A DNA stretch of 64,000 nucleotides from Cladorhizidae sp. MBARI D1340-BT2. Lineage: Eukaryota > Porifera > Demospongiae > Poecilosclerida > Cladorhizidae. The translations under genes were made by a program, and so were the position numbers. This document shows, piece by piece, positions 11,585-21,390 of the stretch. The notes under the pieces are model-generated. The model was given only the letters and a program-made list of their open reading frames with translations, had not been told where the DNA came from and did not search any database. Positions within the stretch are counted from its first letter, which is position 1. The number at the start of each line of letters is the position of its first letter. The DNA lies in NCBI GenBank assembly GCA_028752905.1, contig JAQNBH010000011.1:32230017-32294016 (forward strand), in the 5' to 3' direction.

Positions 11585-11672
11585 GAATGTACACATGCAT
11601 GTGCATGATCTGAATGTACACATGCATGTGCATGCTCTGAATGTACACATGCATGTGCATGATCTGAATGGC
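11585..11672. repeat. 27-28 bp tandem repeat, three units
   Basis: TGAATGTACACATGCATGTG followed by CATGATC/CATGCTC is repeated three times just upstream of the LINE remnant. Each unit contains the palindrome CACATGCATGTG. Confidence 0.85.
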
Positions 11673-11674
11673 CA

Positions 11675-14180
11675 ATGGAATTTAGATTGCTACACCCTTT
11701 GACTAAAAAAGGCTGGCTTATGGAATGCACGTATATTGAACAACAAGTCCAATCATCAATCTACAGTAAATCATACGACATGTTCTCCATAACTGAAAGC
11801 TGGCTCTCCACTCATATTTCTAATGAAGAAATTCTTCCCTATGTTTACACTGTATATCATCATACAAACAGATATGGCAGAGATGAGGAGTCTTACAGGG
11901 TCTCGAATCTCATCCCCTCAAATTGAGTTCATGTATCATCTACAACTGACCCATTAGTCATTAACCTAGATGCAAAACCTGCTGTCCTTGTCTGCTGGCC
12001 ACATGTTCCTCCCTCAAGTCCTGCCTCCTACTATTGCTTCCCTTACACTCGTTTCTAACTCGGTCTAATCCAATCTTTGTTGGTGACTTCAATACCATAG
12101 GCATAAATTAGTTCACCATGCATGCATCCACTTCTTCCTCCACCTCATTTTATGAGCTCATGTTTTCTCTGAAACTGGTACAACTGGTTAAGAACCCCAC
12201 TCATTCTCGAAGTAATACCCTTAACCTGCCTGCAAAAGTGTTTCTCTTAACAATTTTCACCCATCCTCCCCATTAGTATTCCTATCCTGAACTATTCTAA
12301 AGCATGTCTCAACAACCTTCAAACTCACCTCTCCAATGACAATTTGGAACCCTTTATCCTGCCGAATGATGTGAACTCCATCTGGTACGTAATTAAAGGT
12401 GAGATCTCATTTGCTTGTCACCTTTTTGTTCCAAAAGTCCTTATCCCAAACTTGTCTTTTCCCTAGTGGTTTAATACTGAAATCAGATTCCCAACCTGTT
12501 CTGTCTGTCATCATCTCAAGCTTAAACCCACCAACTATTTTCTCACAAAGCTTAGAACCATCTCTTCAACCTCTTAATCTATCCTCTAAACTTAACTATG
12601 AACATTCCCTTGTCATCACGTTTTCCTATAACACAAGCAAGCTCTATTGTCACTTAAAGTCTTTAAGTAATCCTATCATCTAAGAATCCGAAGTTCTTAC
12701 TGATCCCCAAGAAAAAGCTTGTATTTTCAACCATCCTGTTTATACACCATTGATTTTGTTCTTCCTCTACTCGATCTTCTTCCATCTCCTACGGATCAAC
12801 TCAGTGGCATTACTATTGATTCAGATGTCATTGAATCCTTATCAGCCCTCTACACTTCAAAGTTTCCAGGGCATAAGTCACTAACTTTGAAGTCCTGGGC
12901 AAACTCCCTGTTGATTCCTTAATCCATTTCTTCAACTCCTGCATTCAGTCATGCTCACTGCCAGATGAATGGAAAATTAATTACATTATTCCGATTCCAA
13001 AGAATAGAAATCAGGAAATTCATAAGAAGACGCTCAAAAGTCTAAGGCCAATTTCCCTATTTTGTCTCCTAATAAAATTCATCCATCCTCTTCTTTCAAA
13101 CAACCAGTTTGGCTTTCTGCCAAAATGCTCTAGTCTGAACCAGCTTCTGTCAATTCTCCATTATTGTTAATTCCAGGATTCATGTGATCTACTTTTTCTT
13201 GATTTTAAGAAAATCTTTGACTCTATTCCTATCCTGAAATTCTCTATAAACTCTGGTCTCATGGTATGGCAGTGGGTTCAAAGCATGCCTGCATGTCACA
13301 TTCCTCTCATCTATTATCCATTGAAGGTTGTTCATTGGATTGGCTCCCAGTTCAATCAGGAGTACCCAAAGAAGTATTCTTGGTCCTCTGTTACTCATAA
13401 TATTCAAAAATTATATCCCAATTACTCCTCACTATGCACTACATATTTTGCAGATGACACAAAACTAATCAAGCCTATCTCAAATGATAATGTATCTACA
13501 CATTTGCAGCAGGACAGCAACTCAATTTCATCATTGTGCTCTACCTGAAAGCTTTTGCTGAATATCACAAAATGGGCCATAGTATGATTCTCCCACTCAT
13601 TCTCCTCTCCTCCTATGACCTATTTCATTGACAATCCTGTTATCCAATCTGTGGACTCATTTAAGGATCTAAGTATCCTTGCAACCTCTCTTGGTCCAAT
13701 CACATCAAGTCCATCTGCTTGAAAGCTTACATAACTCTTCAGCTCATTCATCGCTTCATTTCTTCAACATCATCATCCCTGAAATTATGTGTCTCTACAT
13801 AATTTTAATATGCAATAAGCTATCCTATTGCTCTAATTTTTTAGTAAAAGACAAAGTTCGTCCATATGACTATTCCTCAGATTATAAATCAAGCTCAAAC
13901 TGCTACCCCTGTTCTTAATTAAATGCATCAAATCCAACCCCCTTAGTAACTTCGATCTCTACGATTACATTACATTTTCATCCCTACCCACTAGAGCTTC
14001 TAGCGCAAACAGCAATCAACACAAACTCAGCATAACTACAACCACCCATCACAATTGATTGATGTCCCTGTGGAATGCACTACCAAAAATAGATTTATCC
14101 CTTATCATACCCAAACATCAAGAGGAATATCTTCAACATCTTGTGGAACCATTTCCTTGTTAATTTTGATCCCGACTCCC
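11675..14180 (+). pseudogene. Decayed non-LTR retrotransposon (jockey/CR1-like LINE)
   Basis: Plus-strand frames together give an apurinic endonuclease followed by a reverse transcriptase. Endonuclease signs are SITESWLSTHISNEEILP (about 11,790-11,840) and VGDFNTIGIN (about 12,080), then a NPTHSRSNTLNL block (12,190). RT signs are a GVPQGS-like block decayed to GVPKEVF (13,360), FADDTKLI (13,450, the catalytic xADD motif in FADD form), WSNHIKSICLKAYITL (13,700) and the terminal SLWNALPKIDLSL (14,065). The order and wording match the jockey/CR1/L2 branch of LINEs. The reading frame is broken dozens of times, so it is inactive. The 3' end is not sharply defined; a run of about 22 C bases at 14,243 lies just past it. 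Confidence 0.85.
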
Positions 14181-14984
14181 CGTCTTCCTTTCATTTTATT
14201 TGTCCATTCTCTTCCTGCTCTGAAATTCCACATACATAGTTATCCCCCCCCCCCCCCCCCCCCCTCCCTCCGCAACTAACTTTAATCCCCAAGGCTTCAC
14301 AGTAACTTGGTGTATGTCCATCAATAATATTGTTATCTCATTACCACTTAGTGCCCCCAATTTTGTAGTCGATAATAATGATGATAATTTTAGTTCGTTA
14401 AGTGTTTGAGTGATTACTTCTGGCAGCATTTCACCAGTTTGTCCATAGGAAAGTGACTTTGAAAAAACATTACTAAATAGCTGCAGTAAAAAGGCATGAC
14501 CTTCGGGTTTGAAGAGGAGCATATTCCAAATGTATTGTAATGCTGTACTTTCCAGTGTTCTATTGCAAAAATATTGAACCATGTCTCCTCCACTATTGTT
14601 GCTAGATCATCCAGATATGCCCAGAGGGAGGTGACTGTGGAACCAAACCAAGGATATTGTGGTGAATGTCTACCACTACTTTGAGAAGATTAATAATTAA
14701 TCAAAGAAGATATTCTCTTCTTCCCATTTGGTTTAGAAAAGAACCTTTGAAGCCACTGGTATGTCACTTTGCCAGTGTGGTATATATCTACAGATAAAAG
14801 GAACGAGCTTTTTAACTTTTATGCTTAGTAACATTAGATCATTGTTGCCCAACTTTCAGAAAATAACCCTGCTTTTAATACAGGTAGGTGTTCCTGCTCA
14901 CTCTGTGTAGCAATTACTGGCTGAGAAACTGTTGAGTTTTGGCACCCGAATTGAAGTCTCCCACAAAGTGTTACAATCAAGAGA
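14181..14984. other. Unassigned sequence with poly-C tract
   Basis: It holds a C homopolymer of about 22 bases at 14,243-14,264. A 128-codon minus ORF (14,582-14,196) contains YIWNMLLFKPEGHAF and PEVITQTLNELKLSSL; it is non-repetitive but unrecognised and is most likely a repeat-encoded scrap. Nothing else was seen. Confidence 0.35.
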
Positions 14985-15085
14985 GAAGATTATTGTTGAT
15001 GACTTTGATCAAGACTATAAGTCATAAAATTCACTGCATAGCGAAAAGATCTAACACTCGCCTCATTCAATAAGCTTTAAAAACC
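14985..15085. repeat. Inverted terminal copy (right) of the ~120 bp repeat
   Basis: Reverse complement of the sequence at 1-122, with blocks such as TCTAACACTCGCCTCATTCA and AAGCTTTAAA. Together with the left copy it brackets the repeat-family ORF, the inverted duplication and the LINE. Confidence 0.75.
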
Positions 15086-15239
15086 GGATATGCCATTCTT
15101 TGATGGGTGGACATTGCTTGTAAAACTACTCATAGAAATAACAGTATATTCAAATGGTCTATTTTTAATGGAAATTTTGTAGGTAGATGTAGCTATGACC
15201 AAATAATATGGATGATAGGCTTATTCTCTGACAGTAGAC

Positions 15240-15870
15240 TCATTCATCTGACTCCATTACTCGGAGAGATTGGGAACCATTCCCGGTCGTCATGGGTGTG
15301 GTTGCGGTCGAGCCATTGTACCCAGTCCATCTACTGATGGCTAAGTATGTGCATGTAATCAAAGATATGATAGTGGATTCCCAATAGGTTCATCCTTCTC
15401 AACCTTCCTCGTTCATATATAGGACTAGAATGAGTCTGAAGCACAGGGAACATTGCGTGCTTGTCAGGGCTGTGGTTGCAGTCGAGCTATTTCTCCTGGC
15501 CAATCTGCTGGTGGCTTTATTATGGTTTTGGATCCAGTTAGAGGTTCCTGGACTAAAGGTGAGCCTACCACTACCCCATTTGCTTATAAGTTTACATGTA
15601 AGTCCACTTTACATATACACCACATGTGGTGGTACAAACTTATCTGCTGATGACTCTTTTACCAATTTTTTAAGGATGATGTGTTGGACTTGCTTGTGAT
15701 TGTCTTACACCAGTAGTACCCCCTGAGCTCATCCCAGAGGAGATATCACTGTGGAGGTAAGGAAGGCATTTGTGGGTGTACTGTGCATCAGAAGTTTCTC
15801 AGTGCAGTCGCCGTGGAAGTCTTCATGGACCAAACATCAAAGTGAAAAACAAACAAGGACATAGAGAGGC
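15240..15870 (+). other. Unidentified coding-like fragment (Cys/Trp-rich)
   Basis: The longest open piece (15,453-15,650) reads RACQGCGCSRAISPGQSAGG, then VLDPVRGSWTKGEP, YKFTCKSTLH and HHMWWYK. After a stop, further pieces in shifted frames read DVLDLLVIVL, VVPPELIPEEIS and SAVAVEVFMDQTSK. A weaker upstream relative of the first piece (HGCGCGRAIVPSP) lies at about 15,290. The composition and continuity across frames suggest a decayed protein-coding element. I do not recognise the family. Confidence 0.35.
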
Positions 15871-15904
15871 TTGGAGGAAGCAAGGAGTTCAGTCTAACAA
15901 CAGC

Positions 15905-16700
15905 TGAAGCAGCTCAGAGAAATGACAGGTAAGGTGGTTCCCAGTTAGGCATCCAGATCTGCAACAAACTACAATTATAAAGGATGAAAATAGTGTAATG
16001 CTTGGTTGACTTGATTTAAGCTGGATTAACTCACTAAGTCCTGATCAAGCACATTTAGTGAGCTTGTCTACAGGTACACTGGTTCATCAGGTGATACCAA
16101 TGCTCTTCTGCAGGCTCACAGGAGGTGTACCAGAACTCCAACACAAATTTCTTGGAGGAAGTTCTGCCAACCGTCAATTTCCATGATACCCTTACAGAAC
16201 TTACCTGATAGGTTAGCAACACTAAAACCAGGGAAGTAGTCCATAAGGCAGACAGAAACATAATGATTCTTGTCACCCAGAGTCGACAGCTACACATGAG
16301 TGATGTTCTAGCACACCCACTAGGTCTTCTTCCATGGTCACTTATCAAATGGTGGGGATCTCTGAGAAACACCAACAAGGCAGAGATGGAAATGAATGTC
16401 TCCAGCAGAAATGATCACTGAACTATCAGCATGCATCATGTAATATAGAAACCAGCCCTGAACTATCAGCATGTATCATATATAGAAACCAGCCCTGAAC
16501 TATCAGCATACATCGTATATAGAACGAATCTGATTAAAAAAATATATGAAAGGCAACAACAGAATTTTTGCACAGCTTGGAAATAATGCTTTGTTTTTAG
16601 TACCTGCATGGGGGGCAAAAATAGTCCAACAATGAGATACATAGACATCAAGAAAACTTGCTACATGCTGTTTTGGAAATGTCCACATTAATGCAAAACA
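15905..16700 (+). pseudogene. Fragment of the same repeat-encoded family (middle region)
   Basis: DNA-level similarity over about 600 bases to 47,035-47,600 in the same orientation (for example the shared GATCTGCAACAA and TTGGTTGACTTGAT blocks). In broken plus frames it reads VLAHPLGLLPW, then a FLRNTNKAE-like stretch. This is the middle part of the family whose other regions are at 282-3,960. A ~36 bp piece is repeated three times inside it (16,420-16,525). Confidence 0.65.
16420..16525. repeat. ~36 bp unit repeated three times
   Basis: CTGAACTATCAGCATGTATC, then ATATATAGAAACCAGCC, occurs three times in a row with small changes. The related copy at 47,570-47,600 has this segment once, so the triplication is private to this copy. 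Confidence 0.8.
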
Positions 16701-16884
16701 CAAGACTGGGCCAATGAACTAAAATGCACAGACAAATATCTACTTAAAACCTGCAAGAATCAGTAAAAAGAAGAGGAAGAAATACAAACTGAACTGGATG
16801 AGGTCGACGATTGAACCTCTAAGATACCACTTGACGAGGGGTATATACATAGCAATATATTATCCCTAGGCATAGACCTACTAG

Positions 16885-16964
16885 AGAAACTAACCAGGAT
16901 TCCCCCAGTAACGGCGAGCGAAGCGGGAAGAGCTCGAGCCTGAAATCCCCGGCACCGAGTGCCG
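16885..16964 (+). pseudogene. Fragment of 28S rRNA gene (5' D1 region)
   Basis: The stretch contains GAAACTAACCAGGATTCCC followed by AGTAACGGCGAGCGAAGCGG, then GAAGAGCTC and CCTGAAATCCCCGGCACC. This is the strongly conserved 5' part of eukaryotic 28S rRNA, and the form GCGAAGCGGGAAGAGCTC resembles demosponge 28S as I remember it. Upstream, GCAATATATTATCCCTAGG may be a decayed form of the preceding GCATATTACTAAGCGG stretch. It is only about 80 bases and lies between repeats, so it is a displaced fragment. Confidence 0.85.
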
Positions 16965-17512
16965 ACTAACAAGAATTTGCTCGCACAGATGGCACCATGA
17001 CTCCTTTGGGTGATGGACTCGAATCAAAGTCCAGCATGTTTACCCTGGTAGCTTCCAATGGAACTATATTTGCAGCTTAAACTCATACTTTTAGGTATCT
17101 ACTATATAATGTTTAACCTCGGTCTCCAGGTTTTAATTACCCTTGTTTGGAAAAGTTTTGATTTTGGTTTGTTCTATCTGACCTGATACCTAATTGACCC
17201 AATTCTCATACCCTATCACAAAAAGCAGGAATAATAATTATGGCAACCCAGACTGGATTGGTGTGTGCTTCAGGTGATCTCCAAGAAAATCAGCAACTAT
17301 GGTATTCACAATTAGCACACTTGTCACATGAGGTACAAAAAAGTAATTTTTTATATTCATACAAAATTATTTGCATGCTTTACTAGAATACACAAATATA
17401 TACAATATAATTAGCAGCATTCAGAATGCCCAATATAATGTTTAGTTGTTTTTTTAGGATCTACATATACAAAAATAACTCGAGCTACAGTACTTATAAA
17501 TATTTTTGTTCC
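16965..17512. other. 3' flank of the glycine-rich protein gene
   Basis: AT-rich sequence with no ORF or repeat recognised. It should contain the 3' UTR of the minus-strand gene that stops at 17,513. I could not pick out a clean AATAAA on the minus strand. Confidence 0.4.
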
Positions 17513-20500
17513 TCACATGCCCAACAAGTTCCATCGGTCGTGCTTCACCCAGTGCTGGTGGCTACGGTGCATGTGCTCACTACTCATCAGAACATCAAGT
17601 GGAACTAAATCTTCTAACTTGTGATGATTGACACCAGCATGATGCAAATATCGTTCAATATTCTGCAGGTGACGATTCAATTCCCTCATGAACGAAGAAA
17701 CACTCACATGGCTGATATTTTTCTTGCATTTCTTCACTTCATCCTTAGTAAGTTGAAGGCCTTGCAAAATTGCTCGTCCATTACCAACAAAAGCTGCCTG
17801 TTCTTGCTGAATGCACTGAGAAAAATGACGCAAACGCCCAGGTTCCCCAGTGCAACTGTAGATTTCATCGGCAACTTCGTAGGAAACAGTAATCATGATC
17901 AGCTCACCAAGACTTAGAGATGCACCACTAGGCAAGAGAAAAGACAATTGGACAGAAGATTCCGGAGATTCTTGCTCTGGCTGAGTCTTCAGCAAGCGAA
18001 CTTTACAAAACAGAGGCAAGCAGCACAAGGTGGAAAGAAAAACTTGCCCATAATTGCTAGCCAGGGGAATCTGTGAAGAGTTAGGAACAAGATGGATGTC
18101 ATCCAGACTCATGTTGACTACACTACCACCTGCACCATCTACAGCCAAGAACTTAGACGAACGCAAAATGGGCATGATGCGGATATCAACAGAACCATAT
18201 TCGTAGCTTATCTTTCCAGCTGGTTTGATATCCACATGCCGAGTCAGAACAACGGGTGCCTGCATGGGTCTTTCTTTCTCAAGCTTCCTTAGGTATTTAA
18301 GCTCCCATTTTAGAAAAGGCTTAGAGGTGATAAAGCATGTACCAGGCCTAAACAGGTGCTTGCCTCCATATGCATTTCCTTGCATTTCCAAAGTGGTATC
18401 TGCAAGAGAAAGATGCCTCAGAACACCAAGATCACCTCGGTCTGCAAACCTCTCTGAAGTGCGTCCATGAAACCCTGACTCTGGTAGAAATAACAGCATG
18501 CTGGAATTCAGCTCTGAAAGGGTCTTGTCCCGATAGTCGGTGCCATGGAAGTGCCTTGGGATGTCAACACTAAGCAGCAATTCGAGTTTGCAGTGAGGGT
18601 AGAGAATCATCTTGCCATTGTACTTTCCTTCCCATGTCACCTGATGCCGAGTGTTTGTCCTGGAGTCCACAGACAAACCACTATATCGAGTGGTATCCCA
18701 GAAGTCAACCGACACCATCAGGATCTCAAGGATCCTCTGCCAATAAACAAACTCTTTCCTTGTTATAGATTCATCCGTGATCATGAGAATGTCGGCCACA
18801 GGATCAGAAGGAATGTAAAATGGTGTCACGCGTATTTTCTCAAAGTTGTACTCGATCAACTTATCTCTAAGATAGAGGTCTGCCTGCCAATGACAACGAT
18901 CGAATAGCTCAGCACGACTTTCCATCTGAACGTTAATTTGGACATTAACTGTCTGTCCAGATGGTATCTCATGCAATTGAATGTACATGGAATCTCTGAT
19001 GTTTGGTTCGTATGTCACTGTGTAGGGAACATTGCTAAAGCCCACATTAGCTGAACCTACCGGGATCAATCGAGCATCCATATGTAGCTGTACTACCACT
19101 TTCCCACCAGAGCCAGCACATGCACCATATGGCATTGTAGATAAGTTCTGAACTCCAATTTCAAGCACTGATACTTCACCTCTCCCAAGATTCTCAGAAC
19201 ATCGCAGATACTCTAGTTTAACTGGGTATTGAACAACCAGCTCACTTTCAAGAAATGACTTCTCAAAAGGACGACCGATCAACTCAGCTCGAGGGTGGAA
19301 CTTAGCAGTGGAAACAAATGGACCCGAGACGTTGGGTTGAGGCTGGTCAAATATCCTTCCATAAAAGGTGATAGGAATGACGTAAGACTGACCAGGGAGT
19401 AAGTACGCACTCGACAGGTCAAATCTGGTGGGTTCAAATTTGACAGTCTTTGTGGATGGCATGAACATAGAGGCACCATTTGGAAGAGGCAAACCACCCC
19501 TGTTGGCTACAGTCACCGAAGAAACTAAGATGCGCTCATTGGGCTCGAATATTCCATCGTCTATAGCAGAGACTACATTGAAGCTGGTCACCTCCAAGTC
19601 ATATCTGGTACCAGCCTGGTACAGAACTCCACCCTCAGGGTGACTGACTACCCATAAAATACCACCATTATTAGCTGGGTTACCATTAGTTCCACGTACA
19701 TTGTCACTCCCCTTTGACCCTGGAAACCCATTTGTACCCCGAAATCCACCTATTCCTCCCGATCCACCGGAATAGTAGGTAGTTTGACCTTGGCGATTAG
19801 TATAGCTGCCCCCACTTCCTCCCCGTCCTCCACGCCCACCTGCACCACCTGCCCCACCTGATCCTCCAGCTCCCCCAATTCCACAACCACCTCCCACACC
19901 AATTGAACCACACATGCAGTCAGCATCCACCAGCATTAACAAAGTTGGATCGACTGTTTGGAGAACACACACACCACCGAACCCTGCATATCCCCCATCT
20001 CCACCTCTGCCACCCGGACCACCTGAACCACCAGCACCACCATTACCTCCGTTCCCTCCAGGTCCACCATTTCCACCTCTGCCTGAAGAGGAGCTATGTC
20101 CATGGTACCCCGCAGCCCCCTGTCCTCCATACCCACCAACTCCACCATCACCTCCATCTCCCCCCCTGCCACCATGGCCACCATTTCCTCCACGACAGTT
20201 GACCAAGACTATCTCTTCTGCTTCATTTCCACCTAACTTGGCCACCAACTGACATGAACCATTAACATTCAACTCATCCGCATTGCCCCACAGATTCAAG
20301 ATCATGTCGCTAGCTTCAGTGGCATCTATGCCTCTAGTTCCATTCATTCCTGTTCCCCCATAACTACCTGGTCCACCAGATCCTCCACTTGCTCCAGAAC
20401 CCATACCGTTGATCCCAGGAAAGCCAGTACTTCCTGTAGCACCTTGAGCTCCTGCAGGACCATGGTTACCATGAATACCACATGCATATATCACAAACCC

Positions 20501-21390
20501 ATGCGGCCTAGAGAGAGCACGTGCTGCAGTGACCTCAATAATTTCCCTCTGTTGGCATATGCCAGTTGGTATGAAAGATTCACGTATGCGATCTCCATGT
20601 GCTAAAGTAAGCTTCTCCACTACTGGGAGAGGCTTGGGAGGAGGGCGTGGGTCGTCAAAGAAAGTGATCCTCTGGATGTGATCCAGAAAGAAGTATGTCC
20701 CCAAATTTGGCTCCCACAGAGCTTGCAGTCCAGGTTGCAGACCCACTTCAGAGCCATATCCGATGCTTACAGGCAACAGTACAGGTGGGCCTCTTGGTGG
20801 TCGATATGTGTCGTGCCATGGCCTACGGAAGACCTTTGGTAGAGGGGCATTGGGATCATACATTGGTATGGCAGATCCTGGAAATGTAAACTCAGCACAG
20901 AGATCTGATAGTTTTACACCCGTGTCTTCCTGGAAGTAGAATCCTAAAGGAAGTTGTTGGATAGTAGCTTCATAGCTGGGAGGGCCATCTACAGCAGAGT
21001 CTGTTGCTTCACTAGGAGGACCTGCAATTTTGGTGTGGCCATCGAACATCTGCTGTCGTTGATATAGCTCATCTTCCGATGGGTGGAGAACATCCCACAA
21101 CCCATGAGTAGCCTCTACAACGATAGTTCCATCAGTTTTCTTGGAAAACAAACCGTCTACTTCACAGCCCAAGGAAGCCATGAATTTCCTCATAAAACGA
21201 GCATCATCAGCTCTGAACCGACTCAGTTCTTTACCATTTTCAATATCAACGAGACGAAAACCCAAGAAATCCTTACTTTTAGGATCACTGGAGAGAGGCT
21301 CCACACGAAAGTTTGGATTTGAAGCATTGAAGGATAAAAGGCTGGACTGTCCTCTCGTGCCAAATTTTTGTACTTCATGATTGTCAACTC
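17513..21390 (-). CDS. Large glycine-rich WW-like protein, uncharacterised
   Basis: A 3.9 kb exon open on the minus strand and ending at a TGA. It has no ATG near its 5' end. The frame stays open upstream to a clear acceptor (TTATTACAG, intron end at 21,391), so the exon starts at 21,390 in mid-codon and at least one upstream exon is missing here. The readable protein is about 1,290 residues. Positions below count from the valine at 21,304. A PPSY motif lies near 108. A WW-like segment follows at 194-222 (LWEPNLGTYFFLDH then ITFFDDPRP; the second Trp is Phe). A short collagen-like Gly-X-Y stretch spans about 280-325, then GGxGG-rich blocks at 370-440 and 470-535. From about 545 there is a non-repetitive, beta-looking C-terminal half. 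No signal peptide or membrane segment is visible, though the N terminus is absent. I expect an intracellular protein of unknown function. Codon quality and the clean frame argue that it is functional. Confidence 0.85.

Noticed and set aside
1..15085. Polinton/Maverick element, suggested by 15 kb size and inverted ends
   Set aside because: No family B polymerase, retroviral-type integrase, ATPase or capsid reading found inside; the interior is LINE, Gypsy and repeat-family debris.
19914..20252. Proline-rich plus-strand ORF
   Set aside because: Antisense shadow of the GGxGG region of the large minus-strand protein.
17513..21390. Collagen gene
   Set aside because: The Gly-X-Y stretch is only about 15 triplets; most glycine tracts are GGxGG and the protein has a WW-like segment and a large non-collagen C-terminal half.
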